Shown here one piece after another: positions 31,045-39,464 of a DNA stretch of 64,000 bases. This DNA is from Dehalococcoidia bacterium (lineage in GTDB: Bacteria > Chloroflexota > Dehalococcoidia > UBA2979): NCBI GenBank assembly GCA_009692725.1, contig SHYP01000005.1, forward strand, positions 9,126-73,125, read 5' to 3'. Each line of letters starts with the position of its first letter. Position 1 is the first letter of the stretch. Position numbers and translations under genes: made by a program. The notes below the pieces were generated by a model. It saw nothing but the letters and a program-made list of their open reading frames with translations. It searched no databases and had not been told where the DNA came from.

Positions 31045-31263
31045 ATGTTCGGTAGTCTCGGCTGGCAAGAACTGCTCATCGTCTTGGTGATCCTCGCGCT
31101 CGTGTTCGGCGCGTCGCGCGTCGCAGACCTCGGCGGGGCGCTCGGGCGCGGCATCCGCGAATTCCGTTCCGAGGCAGTCAGCAAGGGCGACGACGACGAT
31201 GGCAAGAAGGCCGGCACCGGCACGACCGCCGCGGGCGAGACGCCACGCGACAAGTCTGGCTAA
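31045..31263 (+). CDS. tatA: Sec-independent translocase subunit TatA/TatE
   Basis: A 72-residue protein with one N-terminal membrane helix (WQELLIVLVILALVFGASRV), the FG hinge-like FGASRVADLGGALGRGIREF amphipathic helix and an acidic hydrophilic tail. This is the TatA layout that forms the Tat pore for folded proteins. AAGGTGG precedes ATG 31045. A strong terminator follows. A Tat-type signal occurs on the M23 lipoprotein 2.4 kb downstream. Confidence 0.93.
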   Translation: MFGSLGWQELLIVLVILALVFGASRVADLGGALGRGIREFRSEAVSKGDDDDGKKAGTGTTAAGETPRDKSG

Positions 31264-31288
31264 CGGCTCCGCCCCCGTCATCATCACT

Positions 31289-31319
31289 CGACGCGCGGGC
31301 ATCCCGCGCGTCGTTGTTT
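31289..31319 (+). terminator. Intrinsic terminator after tatA
   Basis: CGACGCGCGGG and CCCGCGCGTCG form a perfect 11-bp stem with loop CAT, followed by TTGTTT. It lies 25 nt after the tatA stop and is the clearest factor-independent terminator in the window. Confidence 0.88.
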
Positions 31320-31413
31320 CCCGCCGCTCCGGCGCGCGCCGCGGCGGCTGCACCGCGAGCCGCGGCGATCGGCGGCGGGGCGTCCCGCCCCTCGTCCCGC
31401 TGGAGCTGGCCCG

Positions 31414-32817
31414 ATGACGGTCGGTGGCGCATGGCGGCGGCGCGGCGCCTTGCTCGCGGGCCGGGCGGCGGGCGGCGCGGCGCGCAGCCTCGGGCGCGGC
31501 GGAGGCACGGCGCTGCCGGGCCTGGTCGCGGGCGCGATCGCCCCCGACCTGCTCGAGAGTGTGCTCGCGCAGCTCGGGCACGGCGTGCTCACCGTCACCG
31601 GCACGAACGGCAAGACGACCACCACGCACCTGCTGGCGGCGATCGCGCGCGCGAGCGGCCTGCGCGCGCTCACCAACCGCTCCGGCTCCAACCTCGAACG
31701 CGGCCTCGTGAGCGCTTGCATCGACGCGACGGACGGGCGTGGCATGCTCACGCAGCCCGCCGAGCGCGTCGGCCTGCTCGAGGTGGACGAGGCGGCCTGG
31801 CCCGTGCTGCTGCCGCGGCTCCGTCCCGGCGCGGCGGTGTTCCTGAACCTCTTCCGCGACCAGCTCGACCGTTACGGCGAAGTCGACTCGGTCGCCGAGG
31901 GGTGGTGGCGCGCGCTCGCGGCGTACGCACGGCCGCTCACGCTCGTGCTCAACGCCGACGACCCCGCCGTCGCGCAGCTGGCCGAGGCGGCGCGCGGGCG
32001 GGTGATCGCGTTCGGCGTCGACGACGACGCGGTGGCGCTAGCGGGGGCTGAGCACGCCGCAGACGCGCGCTTCTGCGGCTGCGGGGCGGCGTTCACGTAC
32101 GAGGCCATCTACATGGGGCACGTCGGGCGCTGGCGCTGCCCCGGCTGCGGCCGCGCGCGGCCCCCGCTGGACGTATGCGCGCGCCACGTCGAGCTCGGCG
32201 CGGAGCAGACGCGCTTCGAGCTGCACGCGCAGGGCCGGGTGCTGCACGTGCAGCTCGCGCTCGCGGGCCTCTACTCCGTCTACGACGCGCTCGCGGCCGC
32301 GGCGGGCGCGCTCGCGCTCGGGCTGCCGCTCGAGGCGGTCGGCCGCGCGCTGGACGAGGTGGGCCCCGCCTTCGGGCGGCAGGAGCGCTTCACGCTCGCG
32401 CACTGCAGCGCGCGGCTGTTGCTCGCCAAGAATCCGACCGGCCTCAACGAAGTTGTGCGTACGCTCGCGGCGACCGCCGAGCCGGTGACGCTGCTGCTGA
32501 TGCTGAACGATGGCATCCAGGACGGCCGCGACGTGTCCTGGATCTACGACGCCGACCTCGAGCGGCTGCGCGGCCGCGTGCGCACGCTCGTCGTGGGCGG
32601 CACGCGCGCCGACGACATGGCGCTGCGCTGCGCGCTTGCGGGTGTGGAGCCCGCGGCGGTGGTGCCCGCTAGCGCGGGCGCGCTCGACGAGGCGCTGGCG
32701 CGCACACCGGCCGGCGGGCGGCTGGACATCGTCGCCACCTACACCGCCATGCTGGACGTGCGGGCGGAGCTCGCGCTGCGCGCGCGCGCGCGCGCGTACT
32801 GGGAGGAGCGCGCGTGA
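31414..32817 (+). CDS. murT: Lipid II isoglutaminyl synthase, MurT subunit
   Basis: MurT, a Mur-ligase relative, partners GatD to amidate the D-Glu of lipid II. The 467-residue protein has VLTVTGTNGKTTTTHLLAAI (ATP loop), FLNLFRDQLDRYGEVD, a Cys4 zinc-ribbon insertion (FCGCGAAF ... WRCPGCGRA) characteristic of MurT, and the C-terminal DUF1727 region (PTGLNEVVRTL, LLLMLNDGIQDGRDVSWIYD with the catalytic Asp). It overlaps gatD by GTGA. In other bacteria amidated stems are needed for efficient crosslinking. Confidence 0.94.
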   Translation: MTVGGAWRRRGALLAGRAAGGAARSLGRGGGTALPGLVAGAIAPDLLESVLAQLGHGVLTVTGTNGKTTTTHLLAAIARASGLRALTNRSGSNLERGLVSACIDATDGRGMLTQPAERVGLLEVDEAAWPVLLPRLRPGAAVFLNLFRDQLDRYGEVDSVAEGWWRALAAYARPLTLVLNADDPAVAQLAEAARGRVIAFGVDDDAVALAGAEHAADARFCGCGAAFTYEAIYMGHVGRWRCPGCGRARPPLDVCARHVELGAEQTRFELHAQGRVLHVQLALAGLYSVYDALAAAAGALALGLPLEAVGRALDEVGPAFGRQERFTLAHCSARLLLAKNPTGLNEVVRTLAATAEPVTLLLMLNDGIQDGRDVSWIYDADLERLRGRVRTLVVGGTRADDMALRCALAGVEPAAVVPASAGALDEALARTPAGGRLDIVATYTAMLDVRAELALRARARAYWEERA

Positions 32818-33593
32818 ACGGTCACGCGGAGCGGGCGCCTGCGCGCGAGCTGCGCATCGTCACGCTGTACCCCGAGGTGATGGCCGTCTACGCCGACCGC
32901 GGCAACCTGATCGCGCTGGTGGCACGCTGTCGCGCGCGCGGGCTCGGCACGAGCGTTACGGCGGTGAGCATCGGCGAGCCGCTGCCGGCCGCGGCCGACC
33001 TGGTGCTCATCGGTGGCGGCCAGGACAGCGAGCAGCGACGCATCGCCCCCGACCTCGTGACGAAAGGCGCGCAGCTGCGCGCGTGGGCCGACGCGGGCGT
33101 CGCGTTTCTCGCCGTGTGCGGCGGCTTCCAGCTGTTCGGCCACAGCTACCGCACGGCTGACGGCGAGGAGCTGCCGGGCGTCGGGCTGTTCGATGTGACC
33201 ACGGTGGCCCCGCCGCCGGGCGGGCCGCGCTGCATCGGCGACGTGCTCGCCGTGGCGGAGGACGCGGCGCTCGGCGAGCTCGTGGGCTTCGAGAACCACG
33301 GCGGGCGCACGTACCTCGGCGCGCGTGCGCGCCCGCTGGCGCGTGTGCGCTACGGCTTCGGCAACAACGGCGATGACGGCACCGAGGGCGCGCTACAACA
33401 CGCAGCGATCGGCACGTACCTGCACGGCTCGCTGCTGCCGAAGAATCCCGCGGTCACCGATCGGCTGATCGCCAGCGCGCTCGCGCACCGCTACGGCGCG
33501 CAGCCCGCCCTCCCCCCGCTCGCCGACGCCTTCGCTGAGCGCGCGCACGTGGCAGCCGCGGCCGTCGCGCAGCGCCGCGGGCGGCGCGCCTGA
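32814..33593 (+). CDS. gatD: Lipid II isoglutaminyl synthase, glutaminase subunit GatD
   Basis: A 259-residue class I glutamine amidotransferase (CobB/CobQ-like) that delivers ammonia to MurT. It shows IVTLYPEVMAVYADRGNL, VLIGGGQDSEQ, nucleophile Cys in LAVCGGFQLFGHSY, GFENHGGRTYLG and catalytic His in IGTYLHGSLLPKNP. GTG 32814 overlaps the murT stop (GTGA), as in known murT-gatD operons. Confidence 0.94.
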   Translation: MNGHAERAPARELRIVTLYPEVMAVYADRGNLIALVARCRARGLGTSVTAVSIGEPLPAAADLVLIGGGQDSEQRRIAPDLVTKGAQLRAWADAGVAFLAVCGGFQLFGHSYRTADGEELPGVGLFDVTTVAPPPGGPRCIGDVLAVAEDAALGELVGFENHGGRTYLGARARPLARVRYGFGNNGDDGTEGALQHAAIGTYLHGSLLPKNPAVTDRLIASALAHRYGAQPALPPLADAFAERAHVAAAAVAQRRGRRA

Positions 33594-33605
33594 CGGCGCT
33601 GCGCA

Positions 33606-34490
33606 GTGGCCGGCGCGTTTGACGGTGCCGATCGCGCTCCCGATGCTGGGCCGGTGACGATCAACAGGCGCCGCTTCCTCGTCGTGGCAGGCAGAGCAGC
33701 GCTCGCCGCGCCGCTGCCCTTCGCGCTCGCGGCGTGCGGCGGCGGCGACGAGCCGCCGGTCGTCGCGACCGCCGCAAGCACGTCGCGAGCGACGGCGACC
33801 GCGACCCGAGCCGGCGAGCCGACCGTGCTGGCGACCACTGCCGCTGCGGCGACCGTGCTCCCGCGCGTGAGCGGCCCGCCGCGCCCGTCGACGGCGCCGT
33901 GCGGCCCGGAGCTCGACCCGACCGACCTGTGCGGCTTCGCGTTCCCGATCGCGGGCGCGTGCATGGTCGAGAGTGAGCTGCTGATGCCGAACGCACCCCG
34001 CACATACCGCAACGGCGTGCACGAAGGCATCGACTTCTACCCCGGGCTGGCTTGCGCGACCGTGCGACTCGGCACGCCGGTGCTCGCGATGCGCGCGGGG
34101 ACCGTCGCGCGCGCTGACCTCGGCTATCACGACCTGACCGTCGAGGAGCTGCGCGCGCTGCGCGCGCAGACGACGCGCCTCGGCTACAGCGACGAGGAGA
34201 CGCTCGACATGTACCGCGGGCGCCAGATGTGGGTCGACCATGGGCGCGGTATCGTGACGCGTTACGCGCACCTGTCCAGCATCGCGCCGGGCATCCAGAG
34301 CGGCGTCGCCGTGAGCGCCGGACAGGTGCTCGGCGGCGTCGGCGAGTCCGGCACGCCCGAGGCGATCGAGGCGCCGGGCACGGAGCTGCACCTGCACATG
34401 GAGCTGCGCATCGGGCGCTCGTTCCTCGGCGCCGGGCTGCCTGCGGGCACCGTGCGCGCGCTCTACCAGCGCGTCTTCGGCGTGGCATAG
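33606..34490 (+). CDS. Tat-type lipoprotein with M23 (LytM) peptidase domain
   Basis: The N-terminus INRRRFLVVAGRAALAAPLP has a twin-arginine pattern followed by the lipobox LAAC, so export by Tat and lipidation are likely. A Thr/Ala-rich spacer leads to an M23-like domain with GVHEGIDFY (zinc His/Asp), a coiled insertion, WVDHGRGIVTRYAHLSSI and ELHLHMELRIG (HxH). M23 enzymes cut peptidoglycan peptides; the first zinc motif HxxxD is intact. GTG 33606 is taken; a GTG at 33654 is an alternative. lgt, which would lipidate it, is the next gene. Confidence 0.85.
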   Translation: MAGAFDGADRAPDAGPVTINRRRFLVVAGRAALAAPLPFALAACGGGDEPPVVATAASTSRATATATRAGEPTVLATTAAAATVLPRVSGPPRPSTAPCGPELDPTDLCGFAFPIAGACMVESELLMPNAPRTYRNGVHEGIDFYPGLACATVRLGTPVLAMRAGTVARADLGYHDLTVEELRALRAQTTRLGYSDEETLDMYRGRQMWVDHGRGIVTRYAHLSSIAPGIQSGVAVSAGQVLGGVGESGTPEAIEAPGTELHLHMELRIGRSFLGAGLPAGTVRALYQRVFGVA

Positions 34491-34513
34491 GTCACTCGCA
34501 GTGACGAGCACGG
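34491..34513 (-). repeat. Dispersed 23-bp hairpin repeat, diverged copy
   Basis: GTCACTCGCAGTGAC plus eight more bases matches the repeat at 42454-42476 with two mismatches. It begins at the base after the M23 peptidase stop codon. Confidence 0.75.
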
Positions 34514-34528
34514 GGTGAGGGAGCATCG

Positions 34529-35413
34529 ATGCTGACTGCGTGGCTGGTGATCGAGATCCCCTGGAGCCCGAACATCGTCACAATCGGCAGCTTCCTGCTG
34601 ACCTGGCACGGCCTGTTCACGGCGATCGGCATCCTCGCGGGGGTGCAGCTCTCGCTGCGCATGGCGCGCGTCACCGGCTTCGGGGTGGACGAGGCGTACA
34701 ACGCGGCGCTCATCGGCGTGCCTGCGGGCATCGTCGGCGCGCGGCTGCTGTTCGTGGGCGAGCACTGGGACTTCTACGGCGCGCACCCCTGGGAGATACT
34801 CGCGATCAACGAGGGCGGCATCTCGATCTGGGGCGCGGTGCTGGGCGGCGTCGCGGGCGGCGTCGCGTTCGCGCGCTGGCGCGGCTACCAGATCGGCCGC
34901 GGCCTGGACACGACCGCGTTCGGGCTGATCCTCGGTATGGCGATCGGGCGGCTTGGCGACCTCGTGAACGGCGAGCACCTCGCGCGCGCGAGCAACCTGC
35001 CGTGGGCAGTGCTGTACACGAACCCGGAGTCGCCGGCGTTCGCGCACTCTCTGGTCGTCGGGCCGCACCACCCCGCGACCACGTACGAGCTGATCGGCGA
35101 CCTCGTCATCCTCGGCGTGCTGTTCTGGGCGCTCAGGCGGCCGTTCCGCGACCGGCCGGGGCTGACGTTCTTCGTGTTCTTCGTCGGCTACGCCGTGATG
35201 CGCTTCTTCCTCACCTACCTGCGCGTGGACTCGGACGAGGCGCTGGGGCTGCGCATACCCCAGCTCGTGTCGATCGCCGTCGTCGTGGGGTCGTTGCCGG
35301 CGATCGCCTACTTCGCTCGCCAGTCGCGCACTCGGGACGGCAGTGCGGGCGGTGCGCCGCCGCCGCCGCCCGCACCGCCGCCGGGCGCACGCGTGCCCGT
35401 GCGGCGTCGCTAG
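34529..35413 (+). CDS. lgt: Prolipoprotein diacylglyceryl transferase
   Basis: Lgt transfers diacylglycerol from phosphatidylglycerol to the lipobox Cys. The 294-residue membrane protein has about seven hydrophobic segments. The signature is GMAIGRLGDLVNGEHLA (usual GRxGNFxNxE, here Asp replaces Asn), and HPATTYELIGDL and FFLTYLRVDSDE are also typical. GAGGGAG precedes ATG 34529. A Pro-rich cytoplasmic tail (APPPPPAPPPGARV) is extra. It follows the lipoprotein gene, a plausible substrate. Confidence 0.94.
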   Translation: MLTAWLVIEIPWSPNIVTIGSFLLTWHGLFTAIGILAGVQLSLRMARVTGFGVDEAYNAALIGVPAGIVGARLLFVGEHWDFYGAHPWEILAINEGGISIWGAVLGGVAGGVAFARWRGYQIGRGLDTTAFGLILGMAIGRLGDLVNGEHLARASNLPWAVLYTNPESPAFAHSLVVGPHHPATTYELIGDLVILGVLFWALRRPFRDRPGLTFFVFFVGYAVMRFFLTYLRVDSDEALGLRIPQLVSIAVVVGSLPAIAYFARQSRTRDGSAGGAPPPPPAPPPGARVPVRRR

Positions 35414-35426
35414 CCCGCGACGCGCC

Positions 35427-35681
35427 GTGACCGAGCTCGTGTTGTACGGGGCCGCGGGCTGCACGCTGTGCGCCGAGGCGGCCGCGCAGCTCGCGCCGCT
35501 GCGGCGGGTCTACAGCGTCGAGTACCGCGAGGTGGACATCCACAGCGACGCCGCGCTGGCGCGGCGCTACTTGATCGAGGTCCCCGTCGTCACCGTGAAC
35601 GGCGTCGTCGCGAGCGCAGGCTCCCTCGACCTCGACGCAGTGCGCGCGGCACTCCGGCTGGCCGGCGCGCCTGCTTCGTAG
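35427..35681 (+). CDS. Glutaredoxin-like (DUF836) thioredoxin-fold protein
   Basis: An 84-residue protein starting at GTG 35427, 11 nt after lgt. It has a CxxC in LVLYGAAGCTLCAEAAAQLA and the cis-Pro loop YLIEVPVVTVNGVV, i.e. a small thioredoxin fold able to do thiol-disulfide exchange. Partner unknown. Confidence 0.8.
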   Translation: MTELVLYGAAGCTLCAEAAAQLAPLRRVYSVEYREVDIHSDAALARRYLIEVPVVTVNGVVASAGSLDLDAVRAALRLAGAPAS

Positions 35682-35690
35682 CGGGCGGCG

Positions 35691-36808
35691 CTAGCGGATC
35701 AGGTAGACGTTCGTCAGGTCGGCGATCTGCTGGAACGCAGAAGTGAGGCCTGCGGCATCGGGCGAGTAGAGGTAAATGCCGTCGCCGGTGTCGGCGATCG
35801 CCTGCAACAGCGAGTGATTGACGCCGGTGCCCATGCCGATGACGTGGATCACGATACCGGCGTCGTGCGCTTGCTGGGCTTGGCCGAGAGTGAACGCGTT
35901 GCACGCGGATCCGGAGCAGGTGACCCAGCCGGTTGACACCGTCCAGGGGAGACGCCGCAGCTGCTGAGGCTGCCAGTGTTCCTGATATTGGGCACACCGT
36001 CGGTGAGCAGTACGATCACGCGGACGGCGTCCGGGCGGGAGCGCGCGGAAAGCAGCTCGCAGCGCGCCTGGTAGAGGGTGTAGCCGATGTTGGTGGTGTT
36101 CTGGGGCTTGAGCCCCATGATCGCGGCGTTGTACGGCGTGCCGGGGCCGAAGTTGTGCGTGAGCGGCTGATCGAGGGTAGACGTGGTGGCGTACGAGGTG
36201 AGGCCGAGCTGGTCGTACTGGGGGGCGAAGAGGTTCGCGAAGTTTACGGCGGCGTTTTGCACGGAAGTGAAGGGCTGCCAGGGCCCGGTCGAGTTGCCGC
36301 CGCCGCCGCCGCCGCCCGCGTCGTTGCACATCGAGCCGGAGCGGTCGAGCGCCAGTACCACGTCGCGCGGCGAGCTGCGCGCCTCCGCCTCGCGCCGCAC
36401 CGTCACGCCGGAGACGCCGAAGAGCTTACCGAAGGTGCTCGGGATGACGGCGACCGCCTCGATGTGCACGCGCGCGTCTGTGCCGGGCGGGAACGTGACG
36501 TCGATGCAGGTCGACTCACCAGGCGGGCAGTCGTTGATCTCGCCGGAAGCGATCCGCAGCTTGTTGAGATCGAAATACTCGTAAGCGGTCGCCTGCGCCA
36601 CGCCGATGTCCGGCAGCCGCTGGGCGCTCGCGTGCGCCGCGGCGTCGGCGGCGTTCTGCAGCTCGCGCTGCAGCGTGAAGAAGCGCGTCACGTCGACGGT
36701 CAGCGCCGTCATGCCGAGCATCGCCGTCATCAGCATCGTGGTGAGGATGATGGCGATGCCGTGTTCCTCGGCCGCCAGCCGCCGAAGGAGACCGCGAAGA
36801 CCGCGCAT
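35691..36808 (-). pseudogene. TadG-like pilus assembly protein with vWA domain, frame broken
   Basis: ATG 36808 (GGGAG 7 nt upstream) starts an N-terminal segment EEHGIAIILTTMLMTAMLGM and TRFFTLQRELQNAADAAAHA, the TadE/TadG pattern of Flp pilus proteins. Then a vWA MIDAS motif DVVLALDRSGSM, IVLLTDGVPN and VIHVIGMGTGVNHSLLQAIA follow. The end of the vWA domain (from WTVSTGWVTC to the stop at 35691) is in another frame; adding one base at the plus-strand GGGG run 35946-35949 repairs it. Intact length would be about 372. It would sit in the membrane facing out. Either recent inactivation or an assembly error. Confidence 0.7.
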
Positions 36809-36936
36809 GCTGCTGCTCCCTGCCACCCGGGCCCACCGGCGGGCCCGTCCTGCTGCGATCTGTGTACAGGGGAATGGCGGCAGGATTCATCGGGGGTCCC
36901 CCTAGGCGCCGGAATCCGGCTCGGCTCGCGCGAGGT

Positions 36937-36965
36937 TTGACAGGTCGCCGAGCGGGACCTAGCCT
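36937..36965 (+). promoter_or_regulatory. Promoter of the SAM-riboswitch leader
   Basis: A perfect TTGACA -35, a 17-nt spacer and TAGCCT as -10 lie about 54 nt upstream of the riboswitch. This is the best sigma-70-like promoter seen in the window. Confidence 0.7.
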
Positions 36966-37018
36966 CGCTGTACGCACCCCGTCGAGGCGGTCCGGAGCCG
37001 CCGACGGCCCAATGTGCG

Positions 37019-37145
37019 GTTCATCGAGAGTGGTGGAGGGCTCGGCCCCGCGAAGCCACGGCAACCTGCCCTCCCTGCCACGCGGCCGGGACGGCGACGG
37101 TGCCAAATCCGCCCCGACGCCTGAGCTGGCGCGGGAGAGATGAAC
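37019..37145 (+). ncRNA. SAM-I (S-box) riboswitch upstream of the threonine-synthase-like gene
   Basis: The closing stem GTTCATC/GATGAAC joins 37019-37025 with 37139-37145. Inside are the conserved SAM-I core segments: GAGAGTGGTGGAGGGCTCGG, GAAGCCACGGCAACC and GGTGCCAAATCCG, in the right order. It should sense S-adenosylmethionine in the leader RNA and turn expression down. The aptamer ends 208 nt before thrC; a 13-bp hairpin between them may be the expression platform. SAM-I versus the related SAM-IV class was judged by eye. Confidence 0.92.
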
Positions 37146-37228
37146 TGGGAGCAACGATGGCGCAGCGGCACCGCCCTTATCTCCACCGTTATGTGCTGGC
37201 TCGCGCCCGGCGGCCGATGGCGATGCCC

Positions 37229-37260
37229 ACGCCCGCTCGCGCCTGACCGCGAGCGGGCGT
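37229..37260 (+). terminator. Putative riboswitch expression-platform hairpin
   Basis: ACGCCCGCTCGCG and CGCGAGCGGGCGT form a perfect 13-bp stem with a 6-nt loop, 84 nt after the aptamer and 94 nt before thrC. It lacks a T-run, so it could attenuate through Rho or structure rather than as a classical terminator. Confidence 0.5.
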
Positions 37261-37353
37261 CACTCCCCGCAGCGCGGTCCGGAGCCGCGCGACCAGCACA
37301 TACTGACCCCCGCCATCCACGCCGATGCCGGCGAGCCGGAGCGAAGTGCGACC

Positions 37354-38619
37354 ATGACGTTTGAAACGGCCCTGCGCTGCAGGGAATGCGGGCGCGAGTA
37401 CGCGCTCACCCCGATCTACTCCTGCGAGTTCTGCTTCGGGCCGCTCGAGGTGGCCTACGACTACGACGCCATCCGCGAGGCGATGTCCCGCGATCGCGTG
37501 GCGGCTGGCCCGGCCACGCTCTGGCGCTACGCCGAGCTGCTGCCGTGCGACCCCGCCTACAAGGTCGACCTCGGCACGGGCTTCACCCCGCTGCTCCGGG
37601 CGGATCGCCTCGCGAAGGCGGTGGGCCTCGACACGCTCTGGCTGAAGAACGACACGGTGAACCCGACATGGTCGTTCAAGGACCGCGTGGTGTCCGTGGC
37701 GATCGCGCGGGCGCGCGAGTTTGGCTTCGAGGCGATGGCCTGCGCCAGCACTGGCAACCTCGCCAACTCCGTGGCGGCGCACGCGGCGCGGGCGGGCATG
37801 GCCGCCTACGTCTTCATCCCGCAGGACCTCGAAGCGGGCAAAGTCGTGGGCAGCGCCATCTACGGCCCCACGCTCGTGATGGTGGAGGGCTCCTACGACG
37901 ACGTGAACCGGCTGTGCTCGGAGGTCGCGGGCACCCATCCGTGGGCGTTTGTGAACATCAACGTGCGCCCGTACTACGCCGAGGGCTCGCGCACGCTCGC
38001 CTTCGAGGTCGCGGAGCAGCTCGGCTGGCGCGCGCCGCAGCACTGCGTGGCGCCGATGGCCTCCGGCTCGCTCTTCACGAAGATCTGGAAGGGCCTCCAG
38101 GAGCTGCACAAGGTCGGGCTGACCGATGAAGCGCCGCGGACGCGCATGTCGGGCGCGCAGGCCGCGGGCTCGTCGCCGATCGCGACGGCGTTCAAGCACG
38201 GCACCTTCAACTTCGTGCCGCAGAAGCCGAACACGATCGCGCGCTCGCTGGCGATCGGCAATCCGGCGGACGGCTACTATGCGCTGAAGGTGATGGAAGA
38301 GACGGGTGGCGGCGCGGAGCTCGCCACCGACGACGAGATCGTCGCGGGCATGCGTCTGCTCGCCGAGACCGAGGGCATCTTCGCGGAGACGGCGGGCGGC
38401 GTGACCGTGGCGTGCCTCCAGCGGCTTGTGGCGAGCGGCGCGATCCGCCGCGACGAGGAGACCGTGGCGTTCATCACCGGCGGCGGCCTGAAGACGATCG
38501 AGGCGGTGCAGGGCAAGCTCGCGCCCGCGGTGCGGGTGCCGGCGAACGCGGCCGCGTTCGAGCTCGCGCTGGAGGCGCACCGCACCCGCGCGGCCGTGGG
38601 CGCGGCGGGAGGTGCGTGA
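37354..38619 (+). CDS. thrC: Threonine-synthase-like PLP enzyme under SAM control
   Basis: The 421-residue protein has an N-terminal zinc-ribbon (CRECGREY ... CEFCFGPL), PLP Lys in NPTWSFKDRVVSVAI, STGNLANSVAAHAARAG and a C-terminal GGLKTIEAVQ, all of ThrC type (fold II). ThrC normally converts O-phosphohomoserine to threonine. The SAM riboswitch in front and the NIL-domain and sulfur-carrier genes behind (overlap TGATG, then 17 nt) suggest it may instead sulfhydrylate O-phosphohomoserine to homocysteine. That is inference; plain threonine synthase remains possible. ATG 37354 is the start used. Confidence 0.85.
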   Translation: MTFETALRCRECGREYALTPIYSCEFCFGPLEVAYDYDAIREAMSRDRVAAGPATLWRYAELLPCDPAYKVDLGTGFTPLLRADRLAKAVGLDTLWLKNDTVNPTWSFKDRVVSVAIARAREFGFEAMACASTGNLANSVAAHAARAGMAAYVFIPQDLEAGKVVGSAIYGPTLVMVEGSYDDVNRLCSEVAGTHPWAFVNINVRPYYAEGSRTLAFEVAEQLGWRAPQHCVAPMASGSLFTKIWKGLQELHKVGLTDEAPRTRMSGAQAAGSSPIATAFKHGTFNFVPQKPNTIARSLAIGNPADGYYALKVMEETGGGAELATDDEIVAGMRLLAETEGIFAETAGGVTVACLQRLVASGAIRRDEETVAFITGGGLKTIEAVQGKLAPAVRVPANAAAFELALEAHRTRAAVGAAGGA

Positions 38620-38861
38620 TGGCGAATCGCAGGGTGCGCTTCACGTTCGAGCCGAAGCTCATCAAGGAGCCGGTGATCTACCGTCTCGGCCAGGAGTTCC
38701 GGCTGGTCACGAACATCCGCATGGCGGACGTGGACGAGGACGTCGGCTGGGTGGTGCTGGAGCTCGAGGGCGATCCTGGCGAGATCGACCGCGGCATCGC
38801 GTGGGCGGAGCAACAGGGTGTGCGCGTCGACCCCGCGCTGGGCGACGTCGTCGAGGGGTAG
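38619..38861 (+). CDS. NIL-domain protein
   Basis: An 80-residue protein matching the stand-alone NIL domain (RVRFTFEPKLIKEPVIYRLG ... VVLELEGDPGEIDRGIAWAE ... GVRVDPALGDVVE), also found at the C-terminus of the methionine importer MetN, where it senses methionine. ATG 38619 overlaps the thrC stop and is preceded by GGGAGG. Position suggests a methionine-sensing or complex-forming partner of the ThrC-like enzyme. Confidence 0.85.
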   Translation: MANRRVRFTFEPKLIKEPVIYRLGQEFRLVTNIRMADVDEDVGWVVLELEGDPGEIDRGIAWAEQQGVRVDPALGDVVEG

Positions 38862-38878
38862 GGTCGAGGGGTAAGGGC

Positions 38879-39154
38879 ATGGCCATCAACGTGAAGATCC
38901 CCACGCCGCTGCGCGGCCTGACCGGCGACGCCGATACCGTCGCGGCTGACGCGGCGACGCTCGGCGAGCTTGTCGGCGCGCTCGAACGCGGCTACCCCGG
39001 CATGCGCGAGCGGCTGTGCGACGAGACCGGCTCGCTGCGGCGCTTCGTGAACGTCTACATCAACGGCGAAGACGTGCGCTTCCTCGCAGGCCTCGACAGC
39101 GCGCTCAAGTCCGGTGACGAGGTCTCGATCGTGCCGGCCGTGGCGGGGGGGTAG
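38879..39154 (+). CDS. ThiS/MoaD-family sulfur carrier protein (carrier 1)
   Basis: A 91-residue beta-grasp (ubiquitin-like) protein ending exactly in VPAVAGG, so its C-terminal Gly can be thiocarboxylated directly. Body: VKIPTPLRGLTGDADTVAAD, LVGALERGYPGMRERLCDET, RFVNVYINGEDVRFLAGLDS, SGDEVSIVPAV. It lies 17 nt after the NIL gene in the SAM-riboswitch operon, making it the likely sulfur donor for that operon's PLP enzyme, comparable with HcyS in Wolinella. Confidence 0.9.
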   Translation: MAINVKIPTPLRGLTGDADTVAADAATLGELVGALERGYPGMRERLCDETGSLRRFVNVYINGEDVRFLAGLDSALKSGDEVSIVPAVAGG

Positions 39155-39464
39155 CAGCAGCGCCGATCGCGGGCTGCGGCCGCAGACCGTTTCGCCACCG
39201 GCGCGCGACTGCGCGCTGATCAGGTTGTGCAGCGCGAGCGCGACCTTCTTGGCTGGCGGGCGACGAAGCGAGGGACACTACGAAGCCAGCCAGTCATCCT
39301 TACTGGACGGCCGCCGACTTTTAGCCCCCGTCCAAGAGTCAAAGCAGCCTGATGCCGCCAGCGGTTGGCACACAAGCCAACCCAGCTCGCCCGCCGCCAT
39401 GCGTGGCAACTATACAACGGCCGCTATCACTCAGCTCCGTCCGAGCACCCGGCCCGCACCATGG
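39155..39464. other. Intergenic region with three consecutive stem-loops
   Basis: No gene is supported here. Three clean inverted repeats occur: GGCTGGC/GCCAGCC (39251-39257 with 39285-39291), TGGACGG/CCGTCCA (39304-39310 with 39328-39334) and GGTTGGC/GCCAACC (39363-39369 with 39376-39382). They may terminate the SAM-riboswitch operon or form a leader for the Rrf2 operon. Confidence 0.45.
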
